A stretch of DNA of 17,309 nucleotides from JAZRWQ01 sp045599805. Its GTDB lineage: Bacteria; Bacillota; Clostridia; Oscillospirales; UMGS1783. The first letter of the stretch is position 1. Every line of letters starts with the position of its first letter. The translations under genes and the position numbers were made by a program. Below are positions 1-6,528 of this stretch, in pieces. The notes beneath the pieces were generated by a model, which saw only the letters and a list, made by a program, of their open reading frames with translations, did not search any database and was not told the DNA's origin. The stretch spans positions 1 to 17,309 of the forward strand of contig JAZRWQ010000125.1 in NCBI GenBank assembly GCA_045599805.1. Reading direction: 5' to 3'.

Positions 1-205
1 CTTCGCCGTCGCAAAGATAGCTGCCGGAAGTCAGCGTATCCATACAGCCGATGATGTTCAAAAGCGTCGATTTGCCCGAGCCGGAGGGGCCCATTATGGC
101 GATCATCTCGCCCTTTTCCACGGTCAAGTCCACACCGCGCAGCGCCTCGACCTCGTTCGGCTTGCCCTCGTTGTATTTCTTAACTATGTTTTTTAGCTGT
201 AACAT
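1..205 (-). CDS. ABC transporter ATP-binding protein, MacB/LolD type (partial, C-terminus off the left edge)
   Basis: Only the first 68 residues are in the window. They show the N-terminal half of an ABC nucleotide-binding domain: an A-loop region around Tyr11, then a full Walker A motif GPSGSGKST at residues 39-47, followed by LLNIIGCMDTLTSG, which is typical of the LolD/MacB/BceA class that pairs with FtsX-like permeases. The ATPase would power the permease encoded just upstream. Its ATG overlaps the TAA stop of that permease by one base (TAATG), and a GGAGGC ribosome binding site lies inside the permease's last codons at 211-216, so translation is probably coupled. By hand count the first 180 bases are about 58% GC, clearly richer than the adjoining permease gene. 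Signature motif, Walker B and length cannot be judged. Confidence 0.93.
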   Translation of the reverse strand, partial: MLQLKNIVKKYNEGKPNEVEALRGVDLTVEKGEMIAIMGPSGSGKSTLLNIIGCMDTLTSGSYLCDGE

Positions 206-2685
206 TATTGTGCCTCCTTGTTAATAAGATTTGTCGGCGTTTTATTCTGCATATACAAAACAAATGCCGAAGATGTAATAATAAAAATTGCACTTACAAG
301 AGCTATTCCGGAAAGTAGTGAAATAATATTGCTTTCAGAACTGAAGCTTCTTAACAGGTTTGTTGTGAAAACTCCGCATACCGCGCCCAACAGTCCGGGA
401 AGCATTATATCAACGGCATTACCTGCAACCATAAGAGCAGAAGCATAACTCCACGGCATACCGGACATATAGTATATACCAAACTGTCTTCTCATGGAAA
501 AGAAAATTATTACACAATATCCACCTACGCCGAAAATCAAAATCAATGCGCTGATAACAGAGTGCATAAAATACGTATTTCCTCCGCCGCTGCGATAATT
601 TTCATTATAGTATCTTACCGCTATTCCGAATGTATCTATCTTACCTATATCCTCTATTTCGATATTCCAGTTTTCAACATATTTGTCTGCGTTATCGTCT
701 GCAAAGACGTACCATATACGGCTGAATTCATCGGTAAACACCGGAGATATTCCGTCGATGCTGTAATAGGGTAAGAAAATCATTCCGTAAAATCCGTCTT
801 CATATATATCGGACGGACTGCACAAATAATGAGTTATCGGAGCACCCATCTGATAGTCTGGATTTGGTGCCATTACATACACATCATCTTTAAGTATTCC
901 TACAACGGTGAAAGAGAATGGCTCGTATGTTTCATAGGCATGACCGTATGGAAGTCCGTCTTCAAAGTATCCTTCGATTTCTTCAATATATTCAATACAC
1001 ACATCAATGGTTATATCGCTTCCCACGGGATAACGCTTTCCCATTGTATAGTCAACTACTATCGGTATCGTCCTTTGACCGTTGTAGTCTATCAGCGGCT
1101 GCCACGAGCCTTCATATAGCGGATATTGAGAATTTTCCCAGAATGTTCTGTCTCCGAATTCGCATTGTATAGTATCATCACCTATTTTCGCAAAAAACGG
1201 CAGTTCTGTATATTCACCGACTTTTTCCACGCCCTGCAAAGACAGCAGTTTATCTTTACACGAATTTATAAATTCAATGTCATTATTCGCTCTTGCTTCC
1301 AAATATCCATTGCTATACCTTTCATTGCCGCAGAATATTCCTATTTTATAATCGTATATATCGGAAACATATCTTCCGAAAACGTTACTTTCCGCAACAT
1401 AGCTCATTGCAAACACAAATGTGAATGCACACACGAATGATAAAAATGCCAATGATAATGTGCCTGAAATTGTGGATTTACAGTATTTGAAAGACATTAG
1501 ATATATATGCTTATTGGAAACAGAAACATTTTTATCGCCGCGCTGAGATGCAGTATTTTTCTTATTCAATGAAACCGCGCTTGATTTTGATGTTTTTCTT
1601 ATCTTTTTTGTGCCAAGCAAAAAAGCGATAAGGAAATATACAGTAAACAAAATCAATATTTCGTAAACGCTTATTGATAAGTGATTATTTATAAAGCCAG
1701 AGTATTTTACAAATAAATAGGACAGTATACCGCCGACGGCAAAAGATACTATGCTTAAAAGCAAAAGCTCACCGGATATTATAAAAAATATATCCCTGTC
1801 TGATGCGCCGAGCATTTTATATACGGCATAATTTTTACTGTTGCTTTCAAGAAAATAATTGAATAAGGCAATAATATTAACAAGCCCCAAGCAGATTGCA
1901 ACGGCATATATAAGAAGCCTTACGTATTTTACGAATGAGTGTATTTCGCTGTACGGAGTCATATCGGTAAATTCAATGTAACCCTCTCCAAATGCTTCCG
2001 ACAATATTTCCTCGCATCGACTTCGCTGTGCATCTGTAAGGCTCTCCTTAAAAGTGATGTGATAATAATTCGGGAGAGCATTTATTTCGTCTATCATATC
2101 AAGAGGAATAAATACTCCGTTCTCCGGTCGGTCTGCAATATCCGCATCACGCATATATTCAACACCCGCAACGTATTCTTCACCGTTTGGTATACGGCGA
2201 TAGTCATAAATATCAGGTGCATACCCGGCATTTGCCACCACGCCGACAACATTAAATTTATTCCCGTTTATTTTTATTTCATCATCCTGAAGCCCATAGG
2301 TGACAACGGCATTTCTTTTCCCCATATCGTCCGGACCGATAAATCTGCCGGAATATGATGCATCATAATTTTCATTATAGTATATCGCAAAAACATCGTA
2401 ATCCGGGTTTGAATATGAAACAACATCGGCATAATATACCTCCGGCAACTTATCATCTTCTATAAGCGCCAATAGCTTATCTCCGGAATAAATATCGGGA
2501 TCGGTTCTGAATTCAATAACATAATTTGTCATAAATACTGCATCCAGGTTTTTCAAATCCTCTGTTGATGCGACATAATATGTTATCAGCGCAAACGCGC
2601 CAACTGTCATGCCGCATAACAACAAGACAAAAAACCAACGCCTTTTTACAAGAGATTTTGCATCAAAAAACAGTCTTCGTATCAT
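205..2685 (-). CDS. FtsX-like ABC transporter permease, 826 residues, duplicated 4+4 membrane-segment layout
   Basis: This is an integral membrane subunit of an ABC exporter of the FtsX/MacB family. Eight hydrophobic segments are visible, at about residues 18-38, 255-278, 301-325, 341-360, 408-430, 710-730, 755-780 and 788-812. They form two repeats, each with one membrane segment, a large extracytoplasmic domain (about 39-254 and 431-709) and three more segments. The motif YKMLGASDRDIF at 288-299 is the family's conserved cytoplasmic loop. The start at 2685 is supported by an AAGGAG ribosome binding site at 2695-2700. The gene ends in a one-base overlap with the ATPase start. The upstream neighbour is a broken small secreted-protein gene, which resembles bacteriocin or peptide cassettes where such transporters give export or immunity; that role is inference. 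Substrates of the family include peptides, lipoproteins and antibiotics, and nothing here fixes which. The gene is AT-rich compared with its partner ATPase. Confidence 0.9.
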   Translation of the reverse strand: MIRRLFFDAKSLVKRRWFFVLLLCGMTVGAFALITYYVASTEDLKNLDAVFMTNYVIEFRTDPDIYSGDKLLALIEDDKLPEVYYADVVSYSNPDYDVFAIYYNENYDASYSGRFIGPDDMGKRNAVVTYGLQDDEIKINGNKFNVVGVVANAGYAPDIYDYRRIPNGEEYVAGVEYMRDADIADRPENGVFIPLDMIDEINALPNYYHITFKESLTDAQRSRCEEILSEAFGEGYIEFTDMTPYSEIHSFVKYVRLLIYAVAICLGLVNIIALFNYFLESNSKNYAVYKMLGASDRDIFFIISGELLLLSIVSFAVGGILSYLFVKYSGFINNHLSISVYEILILFTVYFLIAFLLGTKKIRKTSKSSAVSLNKKNTASQRGDKNVSVSNKHIYLMSFKYCKSTISGTLSLAFLSFVCAFTFVFAMSYVAESNVFGRYVSDIYDYKIGIFCGNERYSNGYLEARANNDIEFINSCKDKLLSLQGVEKVGEYTELPFFAKIGDDTIQCEFGDRTFWENSQYPLYEGSWQPLIDYNGQRTIPIVVDYTMGKRYPVGSDITIDVCIEYIEEIEGYFEDGLPYGHAYETYEPFSFTVVGILKDDVYVMAPNPDYQMGAPITHYLCSPSDIYEDGFYGMIFLPYYSIDGISPVFTDEFSRIWYVFADDNADKYVENWNIEIEDIGKIDTFGIAVRYYNENYRSGGGNTYFMHSVISALILIFGVGGYCVIIFFSMRRQFGIYYMSGMPWSYASALMVAGNAVDIMLPGLLGAVCGVFTTNLLRSFSSESNIISLLSGIALVSAIFIITSSAFVLYMQNKTPTNLINKEAQ

Positions 2686-2780
2686 AGTAAACAGCTCCTT
2701 ATGTATGTTAACGGGGATGAAATAAATTATATTTTACTCAATTAAAAAATAGTCGTTGACTACCATTAAATCTATAATGC

Positions 2781-3191
2781 TTAATGGTACGGATATGCTG
2801 TATTTGGAAGGTTAGATGCATAGTAAGCACCTGTGTTTGCACCGCAATTACTACATTTTGCATAGCAATAGTGTGATGCCCCAATAACAGCATAATTAGT
2901 GTTTAAAATATGAGCTTCAGCGTACACTGAACTACTATCTCTCTCTATGTAATCACTATAAGTATAAAATGTTCCTGATGTTGGTTCTAATATTGGTCTA
3001 TTGGTTGCGCGAACTTTCAAAGATTTTCTCAAAGTAGAACCAGTACAACAACTTCCTGATAAATTGACATACGCATATGTTTAAGTATATCGATTAGCAT
3101 GATTCAAACTTAGCGCAAAAGCAGGAATTGCAAAAAGTGTAAAAATCATCAATGTAATCAGAAGTGTAAAAACTCTTGTCCTCAATTTCAT
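2781..3191 (-). pseudogene. Small secreted protein gene interrupted by an in-frame TAA after the signal peptide
   Basis: Reading from an ATG at 3191 with a perfect AAGGAGG ribosome binding site (3198-3204) gives a classic signal peptide: KLRTR, a hydrophobic core LLITLMIFTLFAI, then PAFA as the likely cleavage site. Codon 37 (3083-3081) is TAA. The same frame then stays open for 99 more codons to a TAA at 2781-2783, giving a mature part of roughly 110 residues rich in Tyr, Ser and Asn, with a CxxC motif (CSNCG) and further cysteines. The single stop with the frame otherwise intact suggests a recent nonsense mutation in what was a 135-136 residue secreted protein. I do not recognise the family. 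It sits 95 bases upstream of an FtsX-type ABC permease and could be a bacteriocin-like peptide or a secreted substrate or ligand of that transporter. Re-initiation at a TTG (3032) or readthrough cannot be excluded. A sequencing error is also possible. Confidence 0.7.
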
Positions 3192-3204
3192 AAAAAGCCT
3201 CCTT

Positions 3205-3456
3205 ATTCATCCCCATTAACCTCTTAATTATTAGCATAAAACATTGTAAATTATATATGTGCTAACGTATGCTTTTTTCTCCTAATTGTAATTTTAACAG
3301 TGACCATGCGCCATGATATATCATCTCCTTGATAAATTCTTATTTTTTGCGTGTAATTCATTATAATCTTAATCCCTTGGTGGAAAATTGTAAATGAAGC
3401 GTTGCTTCCATTTGCAAAAAAGCAGGAGAAGAAATACTGGAGTTGCACATAGTTAC
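3205..3456. other. AT-rich intergenic region upstream of the secreted-protein gene; no confident gene
   Basis: This stretch should hold the minus-strand promoter of the secreted-protein / ABC exporter unit. Two TATAAT-like boxes are present on the minus strand but neither has a convincing -35 at the right distance, so no promoter is called. A hairpin with a 12-nt arm at 3389-3400 and a 13-nt arm at 3404-3416 (one bulge, one G-U pair) is visible, and on the minus strand it is followed by a short T-run, so it could be a second, weak terminator for the operon to its right. A smaller inverted repeat TTAGCA/TGCTAA lies at 3231-3236 and 3260-3265. A minus-strand reading frame of 65 codons (3251-3448) has no good ribosome binding site and is not called. 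Confidence 0.5.
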
Positions 3457-3487
3457 AAAAAAATGCTCACGAAAGTGAGCATTTTTT
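3457..3487 (-). terminator. Intrinsic terminator of the PadR-DUF1700-DUF4097 operon
   Basis: A perfect stem of AAAAAATGCTCAC and GTGAGCATTTTTT encloses a GAAA loop (TTTC on the minus strand). It begins 9 bases past the stop codon of the DUF4097 gene. A/T runs on both sides make it potentially bidirectional. Confidence 0.88.
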
Positions 3488-3496
3488 GTTTGTGTT

Positions 3497-4459
3497 TTAT
3501 TTTATTTGGATGTTTACCGAGCCGGATAAGGTGCGGATATTGCAAAGACTTCTGCCCTGTGATTTCGGAACGGTTATTTTGCCGCTTGAAGATTTTACGT
3601 CGAAAATCTTCGGCGATATTAAACTTCCCTCTACCCTGCCGCTTACGGTTTCGATGTTTATTTCGGATGAGTCTGCGCCGTTAAGGCTTACGGCGCCGCT
3701 TTTTGTTGAGATATTAAGGAACGCCTGAGAAACGGCATTTTTAAGGGAAACGCTTCCGCTTTCCGATGCGATATCGGTTCTTACGGCATGGATATCGGAA
3801 AGCTCCTGTCTGCCGCTTTCGGTTTCCACACGGAGATAGTAGGTATAGATATCGGCTATATTTATTCTGCCGCTTTCGGTTTTAAGGCAAACACTTTCAC
3901 AGTCTCTTATACCGCGTACCGTGACAGAGCCGCTTTCGGCGGATATTTCAACGGTTCCGCTGTCGCTGTCCGAAAAGCTTATGCTCACGGAGCCGCTTTC
4001 GGTTTCTATATGCGTTTTTCTGCAGGAAAAGCCGTCGTAAACGGATACGCTGCCGCTTTTCGATTCCACATTAAAAAGTTCGTAGTAGCTGTCCGGAATA
4101 TAAATATCTATCCTTACTTCGGAAAATCGCGGTGCCGCAAAGCCCCAGGATTCGGGAGCGTTTTTCTGAGTTACCATGAGATTGCCGGTTGAAACAGACG
4201 CCGAGCAGATATCCTTATCCGCGCCGACATACTCCACGATGCAGTTATTGCCGACAGAGGGCATGATATTTACGACGGCATTTTCCGAATCTATATTTAT
4301 ATAATTTATAACAGCGCTGCTTTCAAGTATCTCACGCTTGGAAATATCATCGAGGGATGTGAAATCAAAATCGGTATACCACAGCGCGACACCCGAAACG
4401 GCGATGCCGCAGAGCAGTACTGCGCAGGCGATTATTAAAAATATACCCTTTTTAGTCAT
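3497..4459 (-). CDS. DUF4097-family membrane-anchored beta-strand-repeat protein
   Basis: This is a 320-residue protein with one N-terminal membrane anchor (about residues 5-27) and a long extracytoplasmic part. From about residue 128 it has repeated units containing ESGSV/ESGRI/KSGAV, spaced roughly 18-22 residues apart, the hallmark of the DUF4097 repeat, which folds as a right-handed beta-solenoid. The repeats are also visible in the DNA as recurring CCGAAAGCGG on the coding strand. It is the last gene of a three-gene operon: its ATG overlaps the end of the DUF1700 gene by 8 bases and has an AAAGGAG ribosome binding site inside that gene. In Firmicutes this trio (PadR regulator, DUF1700 membrane protein, DUF4097 protein) recurs and is thought to respond to cell-envelope conditions. 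The exact function is not established. Confidence 0.9.
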   Translation of the reverse strand: MTKKGIFLIIACAVLLCGIAVSGVALWYTDFDFTSLDDISKREILESSAVINYINIDSENAVVNIMPSVGNNCIVEYVGADKDICSASVSTGNLMVTQKNAPESWGFAAPRFSEVRIDIYIPDSYYELFNVESKSGSVSVYDGFSCRKTHIETESGSVSISFSDSDSGTVEISAESGSVTVRGIRDCESVCLKTESGRINIADIYTYYLRVETESGRQELSDIHAVRTDIASESGSVSLKNAVSQAFLNISTKSGAVSLNGADSSEINIETVSGRVEGSLISPKIFDVKSSSGKITVPKSQGRSLCNIRTLSGSVNIQIK

Positions 4460-5057
4460 CGTTTTTCTCCTTTCCCATAAAGAGACGCTTTATGCAAAGC
4501 CATAAGCCCTTGCCGACGGCTATCGCGCCCTTTGTTGCCACCTTACTTAAAAGCAGGCAGAAAAGCCCGAGCCCCAAAGATGTGATGCCGAGACCGATAT
4601 AGAATATGCCCTTTAAAACATTGCCGCCGATAATACCGTAAACACCGTATGCGGCAAAGCCCAATGCGCAGGCAAAAAGCGCAAGATTTACGGCATATAT
4701 GCAAATAACAACAACCCATATAACAAGATAGAGCACCAGCACAAGGCAGGCAGCCGTTATACCAAGCGGCAGCCATAACGGTGCGCCGAGAATAAGGAGG
4801 ATTATCTCCCATGTTTTAAGCTTGCGGGAGGGAGCCATCCTCTTCTTTATTATTTTCGCAAGCGGGATTTCATTTAATATTTCGGAAACGATATTTTCCA
4901 TATCGCCCAGAGCGCCCACCGCATCCTCCTCACTCATACCGTCGTCCATGCGGTCGTCTATCATTTCGCCATAAAACTCAAGCGACTTTTCCATATCATC
5001 CTTTGGCAGACCGGAAAGGCGCTTTTCAAGTCCCGATAAAAATTCACTTTTTGTCAT
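4452..5057 (-). CDS. DUF1700 family membrane protein (HAAS domain)
   Basis: This is a 201-residue protein. Residues 1-65 form a soluble helical domain, with a FLSGLEKRLSGLPKDD start and an EFYGEMIDDRMDDGMSEEDAV segment, characteristic of the HAAS/DUF1700 domain. After a basic linker come about four hydrophobic segments (roughly 84-105, 106-128, 130-150 and 152-172) and a basic C-terminus. The HAAS domain is thought to interact with PadR-type regulators encoded next to it, so this is probably the membrane sensor partner of the upstream repressor. The start at 5057 is chosen because of a GGAGG-rich ribosome binding site just upstream and an ATGA four-base overlap with the padR stop. A longer reading frame to 5111 has no such site. 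Translation is probably coupled on both sides. Confidence 0.9.
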   Translation of the reverse strand: MTKSEFLSGLEKRLSGLPKDDMEKSLEFYGEMIDDRMDDGMSEEDAVGALGDMENIVSEILNEIPLAKIIKKRMAPSRKLKTWEIILLILGAPLWLPLGITAACLVLVLYLVIWVVVICIYAVNLALFACALGFAAYGVYGIIGGNVLKGIFYIGLGITSLGLGLFCLLLSKVATKGAIAVGKGLWLCIKRLFMGKEKNDD

Positions 5058-5371
5058 TTTTCTCCCTCCTCCTTCATTACAAACCGATATACCGACATAA
5101 CCTCCGCCCACTCATTGCGGAAATCGTCTATTCGTTTAAGTCCGTCTTCGGTTATCCGGTAATATTTGCGCAGTCTGCCGTTATACTCCTGCGAATACAC
5201 CGTAAGCATTCCCGCCGCCTCAAGCCGACGCAGAATCGGATAGAGGGTGGATTCGGATATCTCCATATACGGCTTCATATCCTTTATTATCTTGTAGCCG
5301 TATGAGTCCTCGCCCCTTATTGCGGCAAGCACGCACACATCCAAAATTCCTCTTTTAAGCTGTATGTCCAT
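5054..5371 (-). CDS. PadR family transcriptional regulator
   Basis: This 105-residue protein has the standard length and layout of a short PadR repressor. An N-terminal winged helix carries LKRGILDVCVLAAIRGEDSYGY at about 5-26, a recognition region ISESTLYPILRRLEAAGML at about 38-56 and a wing YSQEYNGRLRKYYRITEDG at about 59-77, then a C-terminal dimerisation helix. It would act as a cytoplasmic dimer that represses its own operon. The start at 5371 has an AAAGGAGGT ribosome binding site at 5377-5385 and lies directly downstream of a promoter that contains a perfect inverted repeat. The frame remains open to 5446 but that extension would run through the promoter. It is the first gene of the operon and overlaps DUF1700 by four bases. 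The ligand is unknown. Confidence 0.95.
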   Translation of the reverse strand: MDIQLKRGILDVCVLAAIRGEDSYGYKIIKDMKPYMEISESTLYPILRRLEAAGMLTVYSQEYNGRLRKYYRITEDGLKRIDDFRNEWAEVMSVYRFVMKEEGEK

Positions 5372-5390
5372 AACATACCTCCTTTCATAT

Positions 5391-5422
5391 AATACTATAC
5401 AACGCATAGTATTGTTTGTCAA
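5391..5422 (-). promoter_or_regulatory. padR operon promoter with embedded operator palindrome
   Basis: On the minus strand a consensus TTGACA -35 (5417-5422), a 17-base spacer and a TATAGT -10 (5394-5399) precede padR. A perfect inverted repeat AATACTAT-7 nt-ATAGTATT (5391-5398 and 5406-5413) covers the -10 and part of the spacer. The arm resembles known PadR operators in layout, so autorepression is very likely (inference). Confidence 0.85.
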
Positions 5423-5434
5423 TACCTTACGCAA

Positions 5435-5466
5435 AAAAATATGCACGCTGTCGCGTGCATATTTTT
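5435..5466 (-). terminator. Intrinsic terminator downstream of the histidine phosphatase gene
   Basis: A 14-bp stem, AAAAATATGCACGC with GCGTGCATATTTTT, surrounds a 4-base loop. It lies just past the stop of the phosphoglycerate-mutase-like gene and just upstream of the padR promoter, so it insulates the two units. Confidence 0.88.
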
Positions 5467-5472
5467 ATCGTA

Positions 5473-6114
5473 TTATTTTACATTGGGTTCTTTCCATTCG
5501 GTTATAAGCTCGGGCGGAAGATGAGATGTGCTGTTGTAGGTTATTATCTCCCAGTCGTCCGGGGTTTTGAAACGGATATGGTTCAGGGCAACGTTTCCGG
5601 GAGTGGGCACCTCGATAAGACGGTTTCTCGGCACCTTTAAAAGTACACGGCATACGTTGCGAAGCAAATCGCCGTGGGTGGCAATGGCAACGGTTTTTCC
5701 CTCGTTTTCGCGCACTACCTTCTGCAGTCCTGCCCAGCCGCGCTTTACGACCTCATCACGGCTTTCACCGTTTGGCGGACAGCCGTTTTCGGGCTCTTCC
5801 ACCCAAATGCGCAATGCCTCGCTCTTTACGCTTTCAACTATCTGATTTTCCCAGTCGCCGAGGTTTATTTCCAAAAAGGCATCGTCGATTTCCATGGGCG
5901 CACCTGAGTATTTATTCATTGCCATGGCGGTTTTCTTTGCTCTTATACGAGAGCTGGAATACACCTTATCAAGCTTTATATCCTTGAACGCTTCGGAAAG
6001 ACATTCAAGCTGACGTGCGCCTCTTTCCGAAATATCGGCATCGGTAATGCCGGCAAAGCGATGCTCATCGTTTGCAACGGTTTCGCAATGCCTTACTATG
6101 TATATATCAGTCAT
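5473..6114 (-). CDS. Histidine phosphatase family protein (phosphoglycerate mutase-like)
   Basis: This 213-residue cytoplasmic enzyme belongs to the branch 1 histidine phosphatase superfamily. The phosphate pocket is complete: RHCET at 7-11 with the phospho-acceptor His8 and Arg7, Arg56 in SSSRIRAKKT, Glu82 in the LEINLGDWEN segment as the likely proton donor, and His147 in ATHGD. CobC-like alpha-ribazole phosphatases, GpmB-like phosphatases and broad-specificity phosphatases all share this layout, and no cobalamin gene lies nearby, so no substrate is assigned. The start at 6114 is chosen over the upstream reading frame because of a GAGGTGG ribosome binding site and the good fit of MTDIYIVRH to the family's N-terminus. 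It appears monocistronic: a candidate promoter lies upstream and a terminator directly follows. Confidence 0.93.
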   Translation of the reverse strand: MTDIYIVRHCETVANDEHRFAGITDADISERGARQLECLSEAFKDIKLDKVYSSSRIRAKKTAMAMNKYSGAPMEIDDAFLEINLGDWENQIVESVKSEALRIWVEEPENGCPPNGESRDEVVKRGWAGLQKVVRENEGKTVAIATHGDLLRNVCRVLLKVPRNRLIEVPTPGNVALNHIRFKTPDDWEIITYNSTSHLPPELITEWKEPNVK

Positions 6115-6133
6115 ATTATCCACCTCGGTATAG

Positions 6134-6162
6134 ATTTTAGCACATTTTTTTTCATATAACAA
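6134..6162 (-). promoter_or_regulatory. Candidate promoter of the histidine phosphatase gene
   Basis: On the minus strand TTGTTA (6157-6162), a 17-base spacer and TAAAAT (6134-6139) lie about 20 bases upstream of the start codon. The -10 is good and the -35 only moderate. Confidence 0.5.
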
Positions 6163-6232
6163 GCAAAAGAGGAATATTATCGGGAAAATCGCGGATAATA
6201 GCATTGAAATTCTTTATAAAGGGATGAACTCT

Positions 6233-6445
6233 ATGCGAATAATCGACAGAATAGCGCTTATAGGTCTTATCATCGGCGGACTTAACTGGGGGCTTGTGGG
6301 TATATTCGATTTTAATCTCGTGTCCTATATTACCGGTCAAAGCGAGATTTTTTCGAATATCATCTACGCCATCGTGGCTTTATGCGCGGTGTGGTGCGTT
6401 TCGTTACTGTTCCGCAGCGACAACGAGATTGTGGGAAACGAATAA
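6233..6445 (+). CDS. DUF378 family small membrane protein
   Basis: This is a 70-residue protein with two hydrophobic segments (about 4-26 and 42-60) separated by a short loop. The motif GGLNWGLVGIFDFNLV at 15-30 is the diagnostic signature of DUF378 (B. subtilis YuzA-like), a family of two-helix membrane proteins of unknown function. The start at 6233 is preferred to the in-frame ATG at 6224, because the AAAGGG ribosome binding site (6218-6223) would abut the upstream ATG with no spacing but is nine bases from this one. The gene is divergent from the histidine phosphatase. Its transcript may read into the ABC operon through the long hairpin between them, since no U-tract terminator is seen after it. 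Confidence 0.9.
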   Translation: MRIIDRIALIGLIIGGLNWGLVGIFDFNLVSYITGQSEIFSNIIYAIVALCAVWCVSLLFRSDNEIVGNE

Positions 6446-6471
6446 AAATTTTCAAAAGCCCCTCGATTTCC

Positions 6472-6501
6472 TTGCATTAAGCACCTTTGTGATGTTATAC
6501 T
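6472..6501 (+). promoter_or_regulatory. Candidate promoter of the ABC exporter-lplA operon
   Basis: TTGCAT (6472-6477), an 18-base spacer and TATACT (6496-6501) lie 27 bases upstream of the ATPase start. The -10 box falls in the loop of the long inverted repeat at 6479-6524. Confidence 0.6.
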
Positions 6502-6524
6502 TATGTAAAATCACGGAGGTGCTT
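6479..6524 (+). promoter_or_regulatory. 15-bp stem that would mask the ribosome binding site of the ABC ATPase
   Basis: AAGCACCTTTGTGAT (6479-6493) can pair along its whole length with ATCACGGAGGTGCTT (6510-6524), using two G-U pairs and leaving a 16-base loop. The 3' arm contains the GGAGGT ribosome binding site of the ATPase. In a transcript coming from upstream the site would be buried. A transcript begun at the predicted promoter would start after the 5' arm and be free of the stem. The structure is seen in the sequence; its regulatory role is inference. Confidence 0.6.
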
Positions 6525-6528
6525 TATT

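Noticed and set aside
3251..3448. 65-codon minus-strand frame upstream of the broken secreted-protein gene, with an internal ATG option and a tiny MAHGHC frame after an AAGGAG
   Set aside because: There is no ribosome binding site at a good distance for the longer frame, the composition is unlike a protein, and the tiny frame is too short to support. A leader peptide is possible but unproven.
3740..4060. Recurring CCGCTTTCGG as a CRISPR-like or intergenic repeat array
   Set aside because: The repeats are in frame and encode the ESGS units of a DUF4097 protein; spacing and context are those of a protein repeat.
5054..5446. Longer padR start at 5446
   Set aside because: The extension would be read through the promoter and operator at 5391-5422; the ATG at 5371 has a near-perfect ribosome binding site.
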